A stretch of DNA of 64,000 nucleotides, taken from positions 88,580 to 152,579 of the forward strand of contig JAFRTM010000014.1 in the NCBI GenBank assembly GCA_017439185.1, given 5' to 3'. The position numbers and the translations under genes are program-made. Of the stretch, positions 52,507 through 62,764 are shown in pieces; within the stretch, counting starts at the first letter, position 1, and each line of letters begins with the position of its first letter. Under the pieces are notes generated by a model, which saw only the letters and a list, made by a program, of their open reading frames with translations, was not told the DNA's origin and searched no databases. The DNA comes from Bacteroidales bacterium (GTDB lineage Bacteria; Bacteroidota; Bacteroidia; Bacteroidales; P3).

Positions 52507-53730
52507 GTGCGATTTGAGCGGTTCATAGCAAAGAGATTTCTCTCCAAACGGAGAGGCAGTTTTGCTGCCCCTTTGGTAAAAATAGCAGTTGCAAGCATCG
52601 CTTTAGGGGTTCTTGTAATGATAATGAGCGTAAGCATTCTTCGCGGTTTCCAAAAGACGATAAGCGAGAAAGTTGTTGGCTTTGGCAGCCATATTATAGT
52701 ACGTAACCTTGCATCTGGAAACTCTATATACCAAGACGAACCGTTTGACACCACTTGTGCCGAAGTCGCCAAGATTCGGCAAATCATAGGTGTGCGCAAA
52801 GTGCAGTTTTTCGCCGAGAAAGGCGGTATGGTAAAAACTGCCAACCAAATCCACGGCATACTATTCAAAGGCATTAGTCACGACTACGACACCTCATTTT
52901 TCTCATCCAATATGGTGGAGGGGGTACTGCCTTCTTTCACCGACTCTACCGCATCTAACGAGGTGATAATTTCCCACACTATTGCTCGAAAACTGGGTCT
53001 CGGTGTAGGCGACAAACTTCGTACTTATTTTTGGTCAGGAGACAACTATAGAGCCAGAGCCTTTAAAATAAGTGGCATCTATAACACTGATCTTAACGAA
53101 TTCGACGAACACTACATCGTTGGCGACCTTCGACAAGTGGTTCGACTCAATGAATGGGAACCCCAGATGGCCGGCGGTTGCGAAATTCTGGTAAAAGACT
53201 TCAACAAACTCTCCTCCATCACCAACGATGTTCACGAAGTCATAGGTTATGATCTTGAGGCAGTGTCTATCATCGACAAGAACCAAACACTCTTTGCGTG
53301 GCTGGGCCTACTAAACTCAAACATTGTGCTTATTATCGTCATCATGGCTCTTGTATGCATCGTATCAATCATCTCAGCTTTGCTGATAATGATTTTCGAG
53401 AAGACCTCTATGATTGGCATCCTCAAAACGCTCGGTTCTCAAAATTGGTCCATACAGCAGATTTTCCTCATAAAATCAGCGCAGATAGTAGGGCTCGGCA
53501 TCGTAATCGGCTCTGCCATAGCTCTCGTCTTAGGCCTTATTCAGCAACACTTTCACATATTGCACCTCGACCCGGAAAGTTACTCTGTCGGTTATGTTCC
53601 GATAGATCTGAACCCTACAATATTCATTGTCATTGCTGCAGGAACAATAATATCATGCCTGTTTGCATTACTTTTACCGACAGCATATATTTCCACCATA
53701 AAACCTGCTAAAACAATTCGCTTTGAATAA
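52507..53730 (+). CDS. LolC/LolE-like ABC transporter permease
   Basis: 407 residues from a GTG start 4 bp after tpiA. FtsX/MacB_PCD architecture: N-terminal FIAKRFLSKR, TM1 (about 25-47), a long periplasmic domain, and three C-terminal helices (about 275-300, 320-350, 365-395). In this layout such permeases move lipoproteins from the inner membrane to the Lol carrier. The cognate ATPase gene (lolD) is not adjacent. The histidine kinase gene downstream overlaps its last codons. Confidence 0.85.
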   Translation: MRFERFIAKRFLSKRRGSFAAPLVKIAVASIALGVLVMIMSVSILRGFQKTISEKVVGFGSHIIVRNLASGNSIYQDEPFDTTCAEVAKIRQIIGVRKVQFFAEKGGMVKTANQIHGILFKGISHDYDTSFFSSNMVEGVLPSFTDSTASNEVIISHTIARKLGLGVGDKLRTYFWSGDNYRARAFKISGIYNTDLNEFDEHYIVGDLRQVVRLNEWEPQMAGGCEILVKDFNKLSSITNDVHEVIGYDLEAVSIIDKNQTLFAWLGLLNSNIVLIIVIMALVCIVSIISALLIMIFEKTSMIGILKTLGSQNWSIQQIFLIKSAQIVGLGIVIGSAIALVLGLIQQHFHILHLDPESYSVGYVPIDLNPTIFIVIAAGTIISCLFALLLPTAYISTIKPAKTIRFE

Positions 53731-55228
53731 AACCCGCACATCACTCTCTCGTAGCCCACGCCTTCGGTGGACACTGCTAATCATTACCATAGCCCTCTCG
53801 GTATTTGCGCTATGGGAAATAAACAATCTTTCCAATCAAATAAGACACAGCGAGAAGCAGAAGGTTCAAATCTGGGCTCAAGCCATCACCCAAAAAGCCC
53901 AGCTTATAAGTTATTCTGATGAATTTTTCCGGCAAGTGGCATCCGACGAACACCGTAAGATGCAGATGTACACTGACATTCTCCAAAGTTTTAACACATC
54001 AGATAACAGCCCTGACCTTAACTTCAGTTTGCGCTATGTAAACTATATCGTAGACAGTAGCCACACCGACATCATAATCACTGACAAAGACGGCATCATC
54101 ACAGTGCCACAGGAACTCAGCGGCCAGCCTCTCGAAGGTTCTCTGCTTGAGGAATTCTCCCAAAATCCACCTTTCCACTACGATATATGGGGTATGCCCA
54201 TGACCCTATATTACAAAGAGAGTCACATATACAGCGAATTGCGAAACGTACTTAACGGCCTCACTCAGTCTTTTCTCAACGAAATTACAAACAACTCTGT
54301 ATTCGTCCCCGTTATTATCACAGACACCACTCTACAGCACGTCATAACTTACGGTAACCTCAACGAGAACGAATTCAACACACCCAAGAAACTCCAAGCA
54401 AAGCTCCACACAATGGAGCGTAACAATACCCCTATCACAATTTCTCTCTCCTGGGCAGGCAAAGCCTTTGTGTTTTACGAGAGCACTCCTCTGCTAAAAG
54501 CTCTCAATTGGGTTCCCTTGCTATATGTATTTATTCTTTTCTCTCTCATCCTTATAAGTTACTATCTTTTCCGCACTGCCCGTTCTATGGAACAAAACCG
54601 TATATGGGTCGGTATGGCCAAAGAAACGGCACACCAGCTTGGCACACCTATCTCCTCACTCATCGCATGGACCGATTACCTTGAGGGTAAAAACTTTTCT
54701 AAGGAATATGCCAACGAAATACACAAAGACCTCGCACGGCTCGAGACTATCACTCACCGTTTTTCTAAAATAGGATCACAGCCCGAACTACATGAGGAGA
54801 AATTGTGCGAAACCATACAGAATGCCATCAACTATCTGCAGAGCCGGACCTCAAAGAAAATCACATTCCAAACCAACTTCCCCGAAGAAGATATACTTGT
54901 ACCCCTAAACCGATACCTCTTTGAGTGGGTAATAGAAAACCTCTGCAAAAACGCCATCGACGCAATGGAAGGTGAAGGAATTTTCTCCATAATAGTGTCT
55001 GATGACGCTAAACATATCTATATTGACGTATCCGACACAGGTAAAGGTATTCCTCAAAACATTCAGAAACACATCTTCGAGAGTGGATTCTCCACTAAAC
55101 AGCGGGGCTGGGGATTAGGACTAAGTCTTGCCAAACGTATCATCAACGAATACCACCGTGGCAAAATCTTCCTTAAGTATTCAGTAGTGGGTCAAGGCAC
55201 GGTTTTTCGCATTATCCTAAATAAGTAG
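53723..55228 (+). CDS. Membrane sensor histidine kinase, Bacteroidota AHQLGTP type
   Basis: 501 residues if the TTG at 53723 is the start (8-bp overlap with the permease gene); no ATG fits before TM1. TM1 is about 15-34, the periplasmic sensor about 35-265, and TM2 about 266-286. The phospho-acceptor region is AKETAHQLGTPISSL, a variant H-box common in Bacteroidota. The ATPase domain has NLCKNAIDAM, DTGKGIP and GWGLGLSLAKRI. No response regulator is adjacent. It converges on the threonine aldolase gene with a 6-bp gap. Confidence 0.9.
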   Translation: MNKTRTSLSRSPRLRWTLLIITIALSVFALWEINNLSNQIRHSEKQKVQIWAQAITQKAQLISYSDEFFRQVASDEHRKMQMYTDILQSFNTSDNSPDLNFSLRYVNYIVDSSHTDIIITDKDGIITVPQELSGQPLEGSLLEEFSQNPPFHYDIWGMPMTLYYKESHIYSELRNVLNGLTQSFLNEITNNSVFVPVIITDTTLQHVITYGNLNENEFNTPKKLQAKLHTMERNNTPITISLSWAGKAFVFYESTPLLKALNWVPLLYVFILFSLILISYYLFRTARSMEQNRIWVGMAKETAHQLGTPISSLIAWTDYLEGKNFSKEYANEIHKDLARLETITHRFSKIGSQPELHEEKLCETIQNAINYLQSRTSKKITFQTNFPEEDILVPLNRYLFEWVIENLCKNAIDAMEGEGIFSIIVSDDAKHIYIDVSDTGKGIPQNIQKHIFESGFSTKQRGWGLGLSLAKRIINEYHRGKIFLKYSVVGQGTVFRIILNK

Positions 55229-55234
55229 CAATAC

Positions 55235-56272
55235 CTATTCTGCAATAGCTGCCATCCTCCGTTTCAATGCCGCCACAAATGCCATTATGTCATCTTCCGT
55301 AGTGTCAAACGAGCACATCCACCGCACCTCATCGTTGTCTTCGTTCCAATCATAGAAGAAATAATCTTTCTGCAACCCCTGCCACACCTTTCTCGGTAGC
55401 TTGGCAAAAACGCTGTTCGCCTCTACCTTGTAGAGGACATCCACGCCTTTTACTTTACGTACCTCCTGGTATAATTTCTGTGCCATTGCATTGGAATGAA
55501 CCGCATTACGACGCCATGTGCCTTTCTCCAAATATCCAATAAACTGAGCCGCCATAAAGCGCATCTTGCTGCACAATTGTCCCATCTGCTTTCTACGGTA
55601 CTTCGCAGCCTCGCCGAGCCTGTCGTTCAACACAACACAACTTTCCCCCATAAGCAGTCCGTTCTTGGTGCCTCCAAATGAGACGACGTCAACTCCCAAA
55701 TCTGTAGTCAACTCCTTGAAACTGCATTCCATTGCCACTGCTGCATTAGCCAATCTTGCTCCGTCAATGTGCAGATACATACCATAGGAATGCGCCAATT
55801 CCGCCAACGCCTTTATCTCGTCTTTAGTGTATAATGTTCCCAACTCGGTGGGTTGCGATATGCTTATCGCTTTAGGCTGTGAGTGATGTTCAAAGCCGAA
55901 ACCGTGCAATTGCGTCTTTACCCCTTCGGGAGTTAATTTACCGTCAACCGTCTTCACTGTGAGCAAACGGCAACCAGTTATTCGCTGTGGTGCCCCACAC
56001 TCATCAACATTGATATGTGCCGTTTCTGCACACACCACTGCCTCGTGACTTCTACACATCAAGTCTATACTCAAAACATTGGCTCCCGTACCATTAAAAA
56101 CAAAATAGACTTTCGCCGACTCCCCAAATTCTTTTTTGAATAGTTCTTCTGCACGTTTACACCATTCGTCGTCACCATAAGCAAGTGCATGGTCTCTATT
56201 TGCATCTATTATAGATTCCAGTATTTCTGGACTGATTCCCGAATGGTTATCGCTGCCAAATCCTCGTTTCAT
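55235..56272 (-). CDS. Low-specificity threonine aldolase (PLP fold type I)
   Basis: 345 residues, the family's usual length. N-terminal GSDNHSGISPEI; VFNGTGANVLSI binds the PLP phosphate; HIDGARLANAA has the Asp that contacts the pyridine N; SFGGTKNGLL has the Schiff-base Lys. It splits L-threonine/allo-threonine into glycine and acetaldehyde. It is next to rho with an 11-bp gap on the same strand and may be read from the rho promoter. The glycine cleavage H-protein gene is 2.3 kb away, divergently transcribed. Confidence 0.92.
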   Translation of the reverse strand: MKRGFGSDNHSGISPEILESIIDANRDHALAYGDDEWCKRAEELFKKEFGESAKVYFVFNGTGANVLSIDLMCRSHEAVVCAETAHINVDECGAPQRITGCRLLTVKTVDGKLTPEGVKTQLHGFGFEHHSQPKAISISQPTELGTLYTKDEIKALAELAHSYGMYLHIDGARLANAAVAMECSFKELTTDLGVDVVSFGGTKNGLLMGESCVVLNDRLGEAAKYRRKQMGQLCSKMRFMAAQFIGYLEKGTWRRNAVHSNAMAQKLYQEVRKVKGVDVLYKVEANSVFAKLPRKVWQGLQKDYFFYDWNEDNDEVRWMCSFDTTEDDIMAFVAALKRRMAAIAE

Positions 56273-56283
56273 CGTATTTTCTT

Positions 56284-58317
56284 CTACTTATCCATTGTCA
56301 TAAGGAACTCTTCATTGTTGCGAGTTCTAAGCATATTTTTCTGCAGGAACTCCATCGCCTCCACCGGATTCAAGTCAGTGAACTGATTGCGCAAGATCAA
56401 AGTCCTGTTGAGCAGTCCCTGTGGTACCAAGAGATCGTCCCTTCTCGTACTTGAACTCACCAAATCTATGGCAGGGTATATGCGTTTGTTGGCCAATTTG
56501 CGATCCAATTGCAACTCCATATTACCTGTGCCTTTAAATTCCTCGAATATCACATCATCCATCTTACTACCGGTCTCGGTGAGTGCGGTGGCTATGATTG
56601 TCAGAGAACCTCCATTTTCTATGTTACGGGCGGCTCCAAAGAATCGTTTGGGTTTCTGAAGTGCATTGGCTTCCACTCCTCCCGAAAGAACCTTACCGCT
56701 TGCTGGCTGCACCGTGTTATAGGCTCTCGCCAATCGCGTAATGGAATCAAGCACTATCATCACGTCGTGCCCACACTCTGTCATCCTCTTAGCCTTCTCG
56801 AGCACTATGTTGGCTATCCTCACATGGCGTTCTGCCGGTTCGTCAAAGGTACTTGCTATTACCTCGGCTTTCACACTCCTCTGCATATCGGTAACCTCTT
56901 CCGGACGCTCATCGATAAGCAACACTATAAGATAAACCTCGGGGTGATTGTATGCTATAGCATTGGCAACCTCTTTGAGAAGTGTTGTTTTTCCTGTCTT
57001 AGGCTGTGCCACTATCAGTCCCCTCTGACCTTTTCCTATAGGTGTGAACATATCTATTATGCGAGTGGAAAGCGTCTCCTGCGGATGTCCTGTGAGTTTG
57101 AACTTGTTGTCCGGAAACAGTGGCGTCAGCGACTCGAACGGTATGCGGTCTCTTACCTTATCTGGTTTAAGTCCATTAATTTCCAATACCTTTACCATTG
57201 GGAAATATTTCTCGCCGTTACGTGCCGGGCGTATGGTGCATCGCACTGTGTCTCCACTCTTAAGGCCATGTCCTCTTACCTGCTGCTGTGCCACAAACAC
57301 GTCATCTGGACTCGGCAGGTAGTTGTAGTCGCTCGAACGCAGGAACCCAAAACCTTCTGGCATAACCTCCAACACACCTTCCATCTCCACTGCTCCTTCT
57401 GCTTCGAATGGAAACTCTATACGGCTCATGGGCTTTTGCGAAAACATAGACTGCACCGGAAATGGCATCTGCTGTTTCTTGTCTTTGTTTTTCTTGTTGT
57501 TTTTGTTCTTCTCCTCGGGTTCGTATGCCACTCTCGCCGGCTGAGGCTGAGGAGGCAGATTGCGTGTCCCTTGGGGAGCTTGCTGACTCTGTTTGACTGG
57601 TTGTTCTGCTTTTGGAGCATCCTCTTGTTGTGCAACCTGTTGGGACTCTGCTTTTTTATTTGTTGCCGTCTCGGCCACTTTCTGCAACAATGCCGCCTCG
57701 GCTTTTGCGTCTTCTTCCTGCTGCTGCACATATCGACGTTTCGCTTCTTCTGCAGCCTCTATGTCTTCTTTCTTGGGGCGACCTCTGCCTCTCTTCTTCT
57801 GCACCGGCATCACATCTTCTAGTTTAATCTCCATCATATGACTCTTTGGAGCCTCCGGTTTCGCCTCCTCCACTTCTGGTGTATCCTTCTTTATTGCTAT
57901 TGTGGGAGCCACCACCTCGGGAATACTCGGTATGGAGGGGACCTCCATACCGGCTATATCCAAGTGTTCCACTGCTGTTTTCTCTTCCGGTTTTCCTGCT
58001 TCATCCTTTTCCTGTTGCGGTTTGGTTGCAGTACGTACATTTTTTTGTGCCGTCATTTTCGTAGGCTTTCTCACTCGATTCAATGCACTCCCCTCCTCGG
58101 TACCTGCTCCTGCTATCAATTCGGGTTTCAGTCGTGTACGTTTCTGCCTTTGTGTCCCCTCTCCGTCTGCTGGCTGGGGATTTGATGCCTGCATGTCAAG
58201 AATCTTATAAACCAATTCCTCTGCAGTGTAGTTTGCCGCACGCGACACTCCCATTTCTTTTGCAAGGTTTATCAACTCAATGTGCGCCTTGCCTGTTAGT
58301 TCATCTTTTGTGTACAT
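56284..58317 (-). CDS. rho: Transcription termination factor Rho with a long disordered insert
   Basis: 677 residues against about 420 for E. coli Rho. Rho_N helical domain (about 1-45). A low-complexity, Lys/Glu/Gln/Pro-rich region (about 50-295) contains an AT-hook-like [10 protein letters not shown] (174-183). Cold-shock RNA-binding domain (about 310-375, EGFGFLRSS). RecA-type ATPase with Walker [10 protein letters not shown] (437-445), [10 protein letters not shown] and [11 protein letters not shown]. Such inserts are typical of Bacteroidota Rho and have been linked to phase separation in Bacteroides. Leader of about 135 nt from a promoter divergent to gcvH. Confidence 0.96.
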   Translation of the reverse strand: MYTKDELTGKAHIELINLAKEMGVSRAANYTAEELVYKILDMQASNPQPADGEGTQRQKRTRLKPELIAGAGTEEGSALNRVRKPTKMTAQKNVRTATKPQQEKDEAGKPEEKTAVEHLDIAGMEVPSIPSIPEVVAPTIAIKKDTPEVEEAKPEAPKSHMMEIKLEDVMPVQKKRGRGRPKKEDIEAAEEAKRRYVQQQEEDAKAEAALLQKVAETATNKKAESQQVAQQEDAPKAEQPVKQSQQAPQGTRNLPPQPQPARVAYEPEEKNKNNKKNKDKKQQMPFPVQSMFSQKPMSRIEFPFEAEGAVEMEGVLEVMPEGFGFLRSSDYNYLPSPDDVFVAQQQVRGHGLKSGDTVRCTIRPARNGEKYFPMVKVLEINGLKPDKVRDRIPFESLTPLFPDNKFKLTGHPQETLSTRIIDMFTPIGKGQRGLIVAQPKTGKTTLLKEVANAIAYNHPEVYLIVLLIDERPEEVTDMQRSVKAEVIASTFDEPAERHVRIANIVLEKAKRMTECGHDVMIVLDSITRLARAYNTVQPASGKVLSGGVEANALQKPKRFFGAARNIENGGSLTIIATALTETGSKMDDVIFEEFKGTGNMELQLDRKLANKRIYPAIDLVSSSTRRDDLLVPQGLLNRTLILRNQFTDLNPVEAMEFLQKNMLRTRNNEEFLMTMDK

Positions 58318-58450
58318 AGTTATGTATAGTATAATATATAATTTTCTTCTTTTTCTTTATTTGATCTGCTCCGTAATATTTGATGGAAAACTCTCAGACT
58401 CAGTCTCCTGAACACCTTTAGAGACTCTTTCTCTCTCTCGTTTCAAAAAG

Positions 58451-58481
58451 CAAAATTACATTTTTTTTTCAAATTGACAAA
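58451..58481 (-). promoter_or_regulatory. Promoter of rho
   Basis: On the minus strand, TAATTTTG (58451-58458) lies 19 bp from TTTG (58478-58481). It is back to back with the gcvH promoter, leaving a long purine-rich leader before rho. Confidence 0.65.
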
Positions 58482-58487
58482 AAAAAA

Positions 58488-58517
58488 TTGCAATTTCAAT
58501 GATTTTTTGTATCTTTG
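58488..58517 (+). promoter_or_regulatory. Promoter of gcvH
   Basis: TTGC (58488-58491), an 18-bp spacer, and TATCTTTG (58510-58517), about 45 bp before the gcvH ATG. Confidence 0.85.
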
Positions 58518-58562
58518 CACTCGAATTCATAACACAAAATATTAATCTAAAACGCTTATACA

Positions 58563-58940
58563 ATGAACATTCCCAACAATTTACGTTACACCCAAGACGA
58601 CGAATGGGTACGTCTCGAAGGAGAATTTGCCTATGTAGGCATCACCGACTATGCTCAGCACGAACTGGGCGACATCGTTTACGTAGACGTCACCTCTGAA
58701 GGTGAGAAATTTGCCGCTGGAGAAGTTTTCGGAACCATCGAGGCTGTCAAGACCGTCGCCGACCTCCTTATGCCCGTCAATGGCGAAGTTGTAGAGTTCA
58801 ATGCCAATCTCGAAGGCTCTGCTCTCGTAAACAACGACCCCTACGGTGAAGGCTGGATCATAAAGATCCGTCCCGACAATGCCGCCGACATCGAGACTCT
58901 CCTCGACGCTGAAGCATACACCGCCAAGATTGCAAAATAA
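58563..58940 (+). CDS. gcvH: Glycine cleavage system H protein
   Basis: 125 residues. N-terminal [25 protein letters not shown] and GDIVYVDV are H-protein signatures. The lipoyl attachment site is Lys63 in [15 protein letters not shown]. It shuttles the aminomethyl group between the P, T and L proteins of glycine oxidation. It is monocistronic between its own promoter and a bidirectional terminator; gcvP and gcvT are not nearby. Confidence 0.95.
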   Translation: MNIPNNLRYTQDDEWVRLEGEFAYVGITDYAQHELGDIVYVDVTSEGEKFAAGEVFGTIEAVKTVADLLMPVNGEVVEFNANLEGSALVNNDPYGEGWIIKIRPDNAADIETLLDAEAYTAKIAK

Positions 58941-58966
58941 CAATTCTGTTGTTTGTTTATAAAACA

Positions 58967-59000
58967 AAGACGGCAGGCTCTACAGTCTGCCGTCTTCATT
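58967..59000. terminator. Bidirectional terminator between convergent genes
   Basis: aagacggcag (58967-58976) pairs with ctgccgtctt (58987-58996), loop of 10 bases, followed by cattttc. It serves gcvH and the convergent gene ending at 59008. Confidence 0.8.
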
Positions 59001-59007
59001 TTCTCTT

Positions 59008-60513
59008 CTACCGCACTCCTATTGGCGACTGCATCTGCCAAAACGAGGGTTGCCTATCCTTTTGTTCAGGATGTTGCTTTTCATATTGTTCTATGAACGG
59101 TAGCAGCGACGCAGCAGGAATGGTCTTGTTCATTATTATTTGACGATCGGCGTTGAGTATTATCATCGTCGGCGCTCCGTGCACATTATAGGCCTCCTGA
59201 TAGTCTATGTTCACGTTGGGGCCTCCCACATTGACAAATGGCAGGTTATGGTCTTTCACATATCGTTTCCATTTCGCCACATCTGCTTCATAACCTACAG
59301 CGTACACCTCAAAGTTTCTCGTCCCCTCTTTGTCCAAACGGTTATAAAGTTCTATGAGTGCAGCCGTCTGCTCTTGGCAATGGTGGCAGTCGGGATCCCA
59401 GAACCACAGTATCACATATTTATACGGCATCCTATGCGACGAAAACTGTCGCGACGGCAATTGGGTCGTGTCGCTCATTATCAATTCTTGTCCGTAGGCC
59501 CCTATCAGGCTCTTCTCCAGGAATGCCGCGGTCTGCCTTTTGTTGCTTATGTCTCCCTCCGTAGCCCACGGACAACGTCCTTTCAAGTAGTAGTTCCTCA
59601 CCAGATAGCACCATACGGCATCCCATCCTATGTTTTTCGTCGAACGATAGTATCTTGGCATTATGAAGTCAAAAACATACCTCATCATTACCGTGTCTCC
59701 TTCCATCCGATCCATTAGCAGGTCGGTATATCGGCTTATAGTATCGCTGTCTGCGTGATACAATATGCCATAGAAGTAGTAGTTCATCTTATTGAACAGG
59801 TCGGGCGTGTATATCAAGCTGTGGTCCTTCAAATCCACTCCATCCCAATAGTGCGTGCGGTAATATACGGGCTTGTTTTCCACTCCCTCCGGCACTTCTG
59901 GCCCGGACATCTGTTTTACCAATTGGAAAAACCTATAGTTGCCGTTCTCCGCAAGCATTCTTTTTTCGTATGCAACCATCGCCTCTGACAGCGAATCCTG
60001 CTGCCTGCGGGCTGCCACAGAATCGGCACTTTTTATTCTCGCTCCGAGTTCTTTCGACAATGCCCTTGCCTCGCTCAACGTCCCCAAATACTCATACATC
60101 AGCTTGTTTGCCTTGCTTCCTGTCACTCTCATCTTTGACGCCCCAAATGTGCTGTCTGCCGCTATCGTGAATTTCTGACTGTCGTCTATTGTAAAATCGG
60201 TGAGACTCACCAGTTTTCTGTCTTTCTTTTTCTTGTTTACCTCATAGCGCATCAGGCTGTATATTCCCTTCGGCCACTCGCCTTTGCCTTTGAATTCGCA
60301 TTTCCCTTGTACCACCGTCGCCGAATCCAGCACTATCAGCTCATCTCTGAAATGAACTCCCATATACAATACCGAATCACTACTCTTCGTCAACGTGAAC
60401 ACTATGTCATGGCTTCCCTTCTTCCCCAGTTGAGGGACTCCTTCGGCATTGCCACACCACGATGCCACAACCGTCATCACCGCCACAATCACTATTGCCT
60501 TTATCTTTTTCAT
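59008..60513 (-). CDS. Thioredoxin-fold thiol-disulfide oxidoreductase (DUF4369/DUF5106-TlpA type)
   Basis: 501 residues with an N-terminal signal segment. An N-terminal beta domain of DUF4369 type (about 30-130) is followed by a helical middle (DUF5106-like) and a C-terminal thioredoxin fold with LWFWDPDCHHCQEQ. The redox pair is Cys-His-His-Cys. The cis-Pro is in HGAPTMIILN. It should act in the periplasm or on the cell surface in disulfide reduction or oxidation. Bacteroidota carry many paralogues; the partner is unknown. It ends in MQSPIGVR. Confidence 0.85.
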   Translation of the reverse strand: MKKIKAIVIVAVMTVVASWCGNAEGVPQLGKKGSHDIVFTLTKSSDSVLYMGVHFRDELIVLDSATVVQGKCEFKGKGEWPKGIYSLMRYEVNKKKKDRKLVSLTDFTIDDSQKFTIAADSTFGASKMRVTGSKANKLMYEYLGTLSEARALSKELGARIKSADSVAARRQQDSLSEAMVAYEKRMLAENGNYRFFQLVKQMSGPEVPEGVENKPVYYRTHYWDGVDLKDHSLIYTPDLFNKMNYYFYGILYHADSDTISRYTDLLMDRMEGDTVMMRYVFDFIMPRYYRSTKNIGWDAVWCYLVRNYYLKGRCPWATEGDISNKRQTAAFLEKSLIGAYGQELIMSDTTQLPSRQFSSHRMPYKYVILWFWDPDCHHCQEQTAALIELYNRLDKEGTRNFEVYAVGYEADVAKWKRYVKDHNLPFVNVGGPNVNIDYQEAYNVHGAPTMIILNADRQIIMNKTIPAASLLPFIEQYEKQHPEQKDRQPSFWQMQSPIGVR

Positions 60514-60599
60514 ATTATAATTATCATATATTATTCAATATTATATAACGGCTCTCATTGATTTTTATTGTATCTAAACGTTAAAAATAACACAAAATG

Positions 60600-60629
60600 T
60601 TGCGGATAACAAAAAACTTTGTATCTTTG
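60600..60629 (+). promoter_or_regulatory. Promoter of the Big_2 lipoprotein gene
   Basis: TTGC (60600-60603), an 18-bp spacer, TATCTTTG (60622-60629), 27 bp before the ATG. Confidence 0.85.
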
Positions 60630-60655
60630 CCTTTTGAATCATAAAGCACAAAAAC

Positions 60656-61162
60656 ATGAAAAACATTGCAAAAGTAACTGTATTAGCGTTAGTTATCATG
60701 CTAACTGCCATCGGATGCAAAAAGAATAGTAGCTATTCCTCTGTCGGTTCTATCACCATGTTACCCGACCAACTCTCCCTGATCGAAGGCGAAAGCTACC
60801 AGCTCCTTCTCATCGCCGAAGAAGACGATGACGATATCTGGGATTGGAAAGGCCGTGGCGACACCACCGCCAACGAAAGCTCCACCTATAGCCCCACCAT
60901 GTCCGACAACGGCGTCGTGTGGATTACCTCCTGCCCCTCTGTTGCTTCGGTTTCCTCCAAAGGTCTGGTCAAAGCCCTCAAAGCCGGAAAAGCAACCATC
61001 ACTGCCTACTACTACGGCCACCAGGCCACCTGCCGCCTCACCGTGACTGCTCCCGACCCTACTCCTCAAACTCCTACCACCGACACCACCTCAGTAACTC
61101 CCACTGACACCACTTCCGTGCCTCCTGCCGACACCACCTCCTCCGGAAAATGGAGAAGATAA
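60656..61162 (+). CDS. Small lipoprotein with one Big_2 Ig-like domain and Thr/Pro-rich tail
   Basis: 168 residues. Lipobox AIGC with Cys21. Residues about 31-130 form a Big_2-type domain (LIEGESYQLLL ... VASVSSKGLVKALKAGKATITAYYYG). The tail (about 131-165) is built of repeated PTDTTSV-like units and may span the cell-surface polymer layer. It is related in domain type, not in sequence, to the lipoproteins at 5890-9542. It is flanked by a strong promoter and terminator, so it is monocistronic. The function is unknown. Confidence 0.8.
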   Translation: MKNIAKVTVLALVIMLTAIGCKKNSSYSSVGSITMLPDQLSLIEGESYQLLLIAEEDDDDIWDWKGRGDTTANESSTYSPTMSDNGVVWITSCPSVASVSSKGLVKALKAGKATITAYYYGHQATCRLTVTAPDPTPQTPTTDTTSVTPTDTTSVPPADTTSSGKWRR

Positions 61163-61176
61163 ATCCTTAATACAAT

Positions 61177-61217
61177 AAAAATAGCAGGACTTCAAAGGAA
61201 GTCCTGCTATTTTTTTT
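61177..61217. terminator. Bidirectional intrinsic terminator
   Basis: aaaatagcaggactt pairs with aagtcctgctatttt around a loop of about six bases, with a T-run on the plus strand. It lies between convergent lipoprotein genes. Confidence 0.88.
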
Positions 61218-61234
61218 ATTTCTAAACTCATCTT

Positions 61235-62764
61235 CTATTTCAACGACTTCCACTCCATATACTCCTCATTCATCTCCCACTCATTTCCAAGCCTGCTCTT
61301 CAGCGCCTGAAACTCCTCGTCACCAATCTCCTTGCCTCCCTTCGTGTAGCTAAACTCCTTCTTCCCGCCAGGACCCGACTTCTCCACCACTCCGAACTTC
61401 TCCGCAGCCCTGTCGTCTTCCACTATACAAAACTCGTTTTTCATGCATCCCGAACCACAGCTCACCACCGATCCCACTCCCCTCTCGTAGAACACAATCG
61501 ACGCACCGCCAAACGCACTCGCCAACAGCTCCACCTTTCCGTCTGCTATCGAATACACCGCTCTCAATCCCAACTTCTTGTTCCTCGCATAAACCTCCCT
61601 GTAGCTGCCGTAACCCGCATGAATCAGCGCATACTCGTCAAACGCAGCCTCCTTCGGCGTCATCACCAAAGCCTTCGCCGCCTGCTTCTTCATCTCCGGC
61701 ACATACTTCATCACCTCGCTCTTCCATATCGGCAACTCCTCGTCGATCATCACATGATAGCACTCATACTCCACCTGCACCAGCTTGTCACCATCCTCCG
61801 GCATGTAGAACATTCCCGTCGTCGCACTCTCCGGCGCATAACGCTTATAGCATATCTCCAGTCCCCACTTCCCCTCAAACGCAGCCTCTATAGTACAAGG
61901 GATATACTCCCCGTCGTCATCCGCATTCCATCCGCAATCCCCGTCGCTAAAATAATAGCCCAGCACCTCATTCACATAAACATTCTCACCGTCAATCAGC
62001 ACATCCAGCGCCAGCGCATACTTCCTGTCCTTGTCATACGGGTCCTTCGGTCCGTCCTTGTATTCTCCCTTGAACTGCAGCGAACCGAACACATACCTCC
62101 CGTCAATCTCACACACCTTTATCGACTTCGCCGCCTTCATGCCATACTTCTTCTCCAATCCCTTCACCACCTCCGACGGCAACTTCTGCGAATTCAACCT
62201 CACGCCCTCGTTCGATCCCTTCTCCTTCACACTCAACAGCTTGTGAGCCTCCAGATAACTGTCCGTCACAACCACCTGGCCACCCCACAACTTGCCGTTG
62301 TCCTTCTTGTTCTCTGCTTTATACCTCGCACCCATCGCAGGAATCCCCTCCCTGCCGTGAATTTCTCCCAAACTCGCCCACTCCCCGTCAGGGTCCTTCA
62401 ACACCTCGTCAACATACTTCACCTTCACCACTTTCCCCTCCGCTATCAGATTCGTGTACCTCTCCCTGTTCTTCCTGAAACCCTCCTGCATAGCCCAATT
62501 GTCATACGCCGCCAGATAATACTCCTCTCCCGTCTCCTTCCTGTTAGGTTCCTCTACACCCGTCCAATACAACATCTCCAACACACCATCACCCACCTCC
62601 ATCAGGAACATAGGCCTCGGCGTAGTGTCCCTCATATTCTCCTCCACCGCCACACTGTCACCGCTCACCACACTGTCCGTCTCCCCCTCCGACTTCTCTC
62701 CCTTGTGCTTGCAAGCCACCATCACCACGGCAGCCGCCATCATAAAAACAAGAAACTTCTTCAT
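61235..62764 (-). CDS. Large lipoprotein of unknown function
   Basis: 509 residues from ATG 62764 (an ATG two codons earlier is also possible). Lipobox VVAC-like (VMVAC) with Cys18. After an acidic linker, the mature part is soluble, rich in Lys, Glu and Tyr, with no transmembrane segment. The patterns GEIHGREGIPAMGARYKAE and LDVLIDGENVYVNEVLGYYFSDGD suggest a mixed alpha/beta fold. I recognise no family. It converges on the small Big_2 lipoprotein gene and has an intergenic region of about 600 bp upstream. Confidence 0.65.
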   Translation of the reverse strand: MKKFLVFMMAAAVVMVACKHKGEKSEGETDSVVSGDSVAVEENMRDTTPRPMFLMEVGDGVLEMLYWTGVEEPNRKETGEEYYLAAYDNWAMQEGFRKNRERYTNLIAEGKVVKVKYVDEVLKDPDGEWASLGEIHGREGIPAMGARYKAENKKDNGKLWGGQVVVTDSYLEAHKLLSVKEKGSNEGVRLNSQKLPSEVVKGLEKKYGMKAAKSIKVCEIDGRYVFGSLQFKGEYKDGPKDPYDKDRKYALALDVLIDGENVYVNEVLGYYFSDGDCGWNADDDGEYIPCTIEAAFEGKWGLEICYKRYAPESATTGMFYMPEDGDKLVQVEYECYHVMIDEELPIWKSEVMKYVPEMKKQAAKALVMTPKEAAFDEYALIHAGYGSYREVYARNKKLGLRAVYSIADGKVELLASAFGGASIVFYERGVGSVVSCGSGCMKNEFCIVEDDRAAEKFGVVEKSGPGGKKEFSYTKGGKEIGDEEFQALKSRLGNEWEMNEEYMEWKSLK

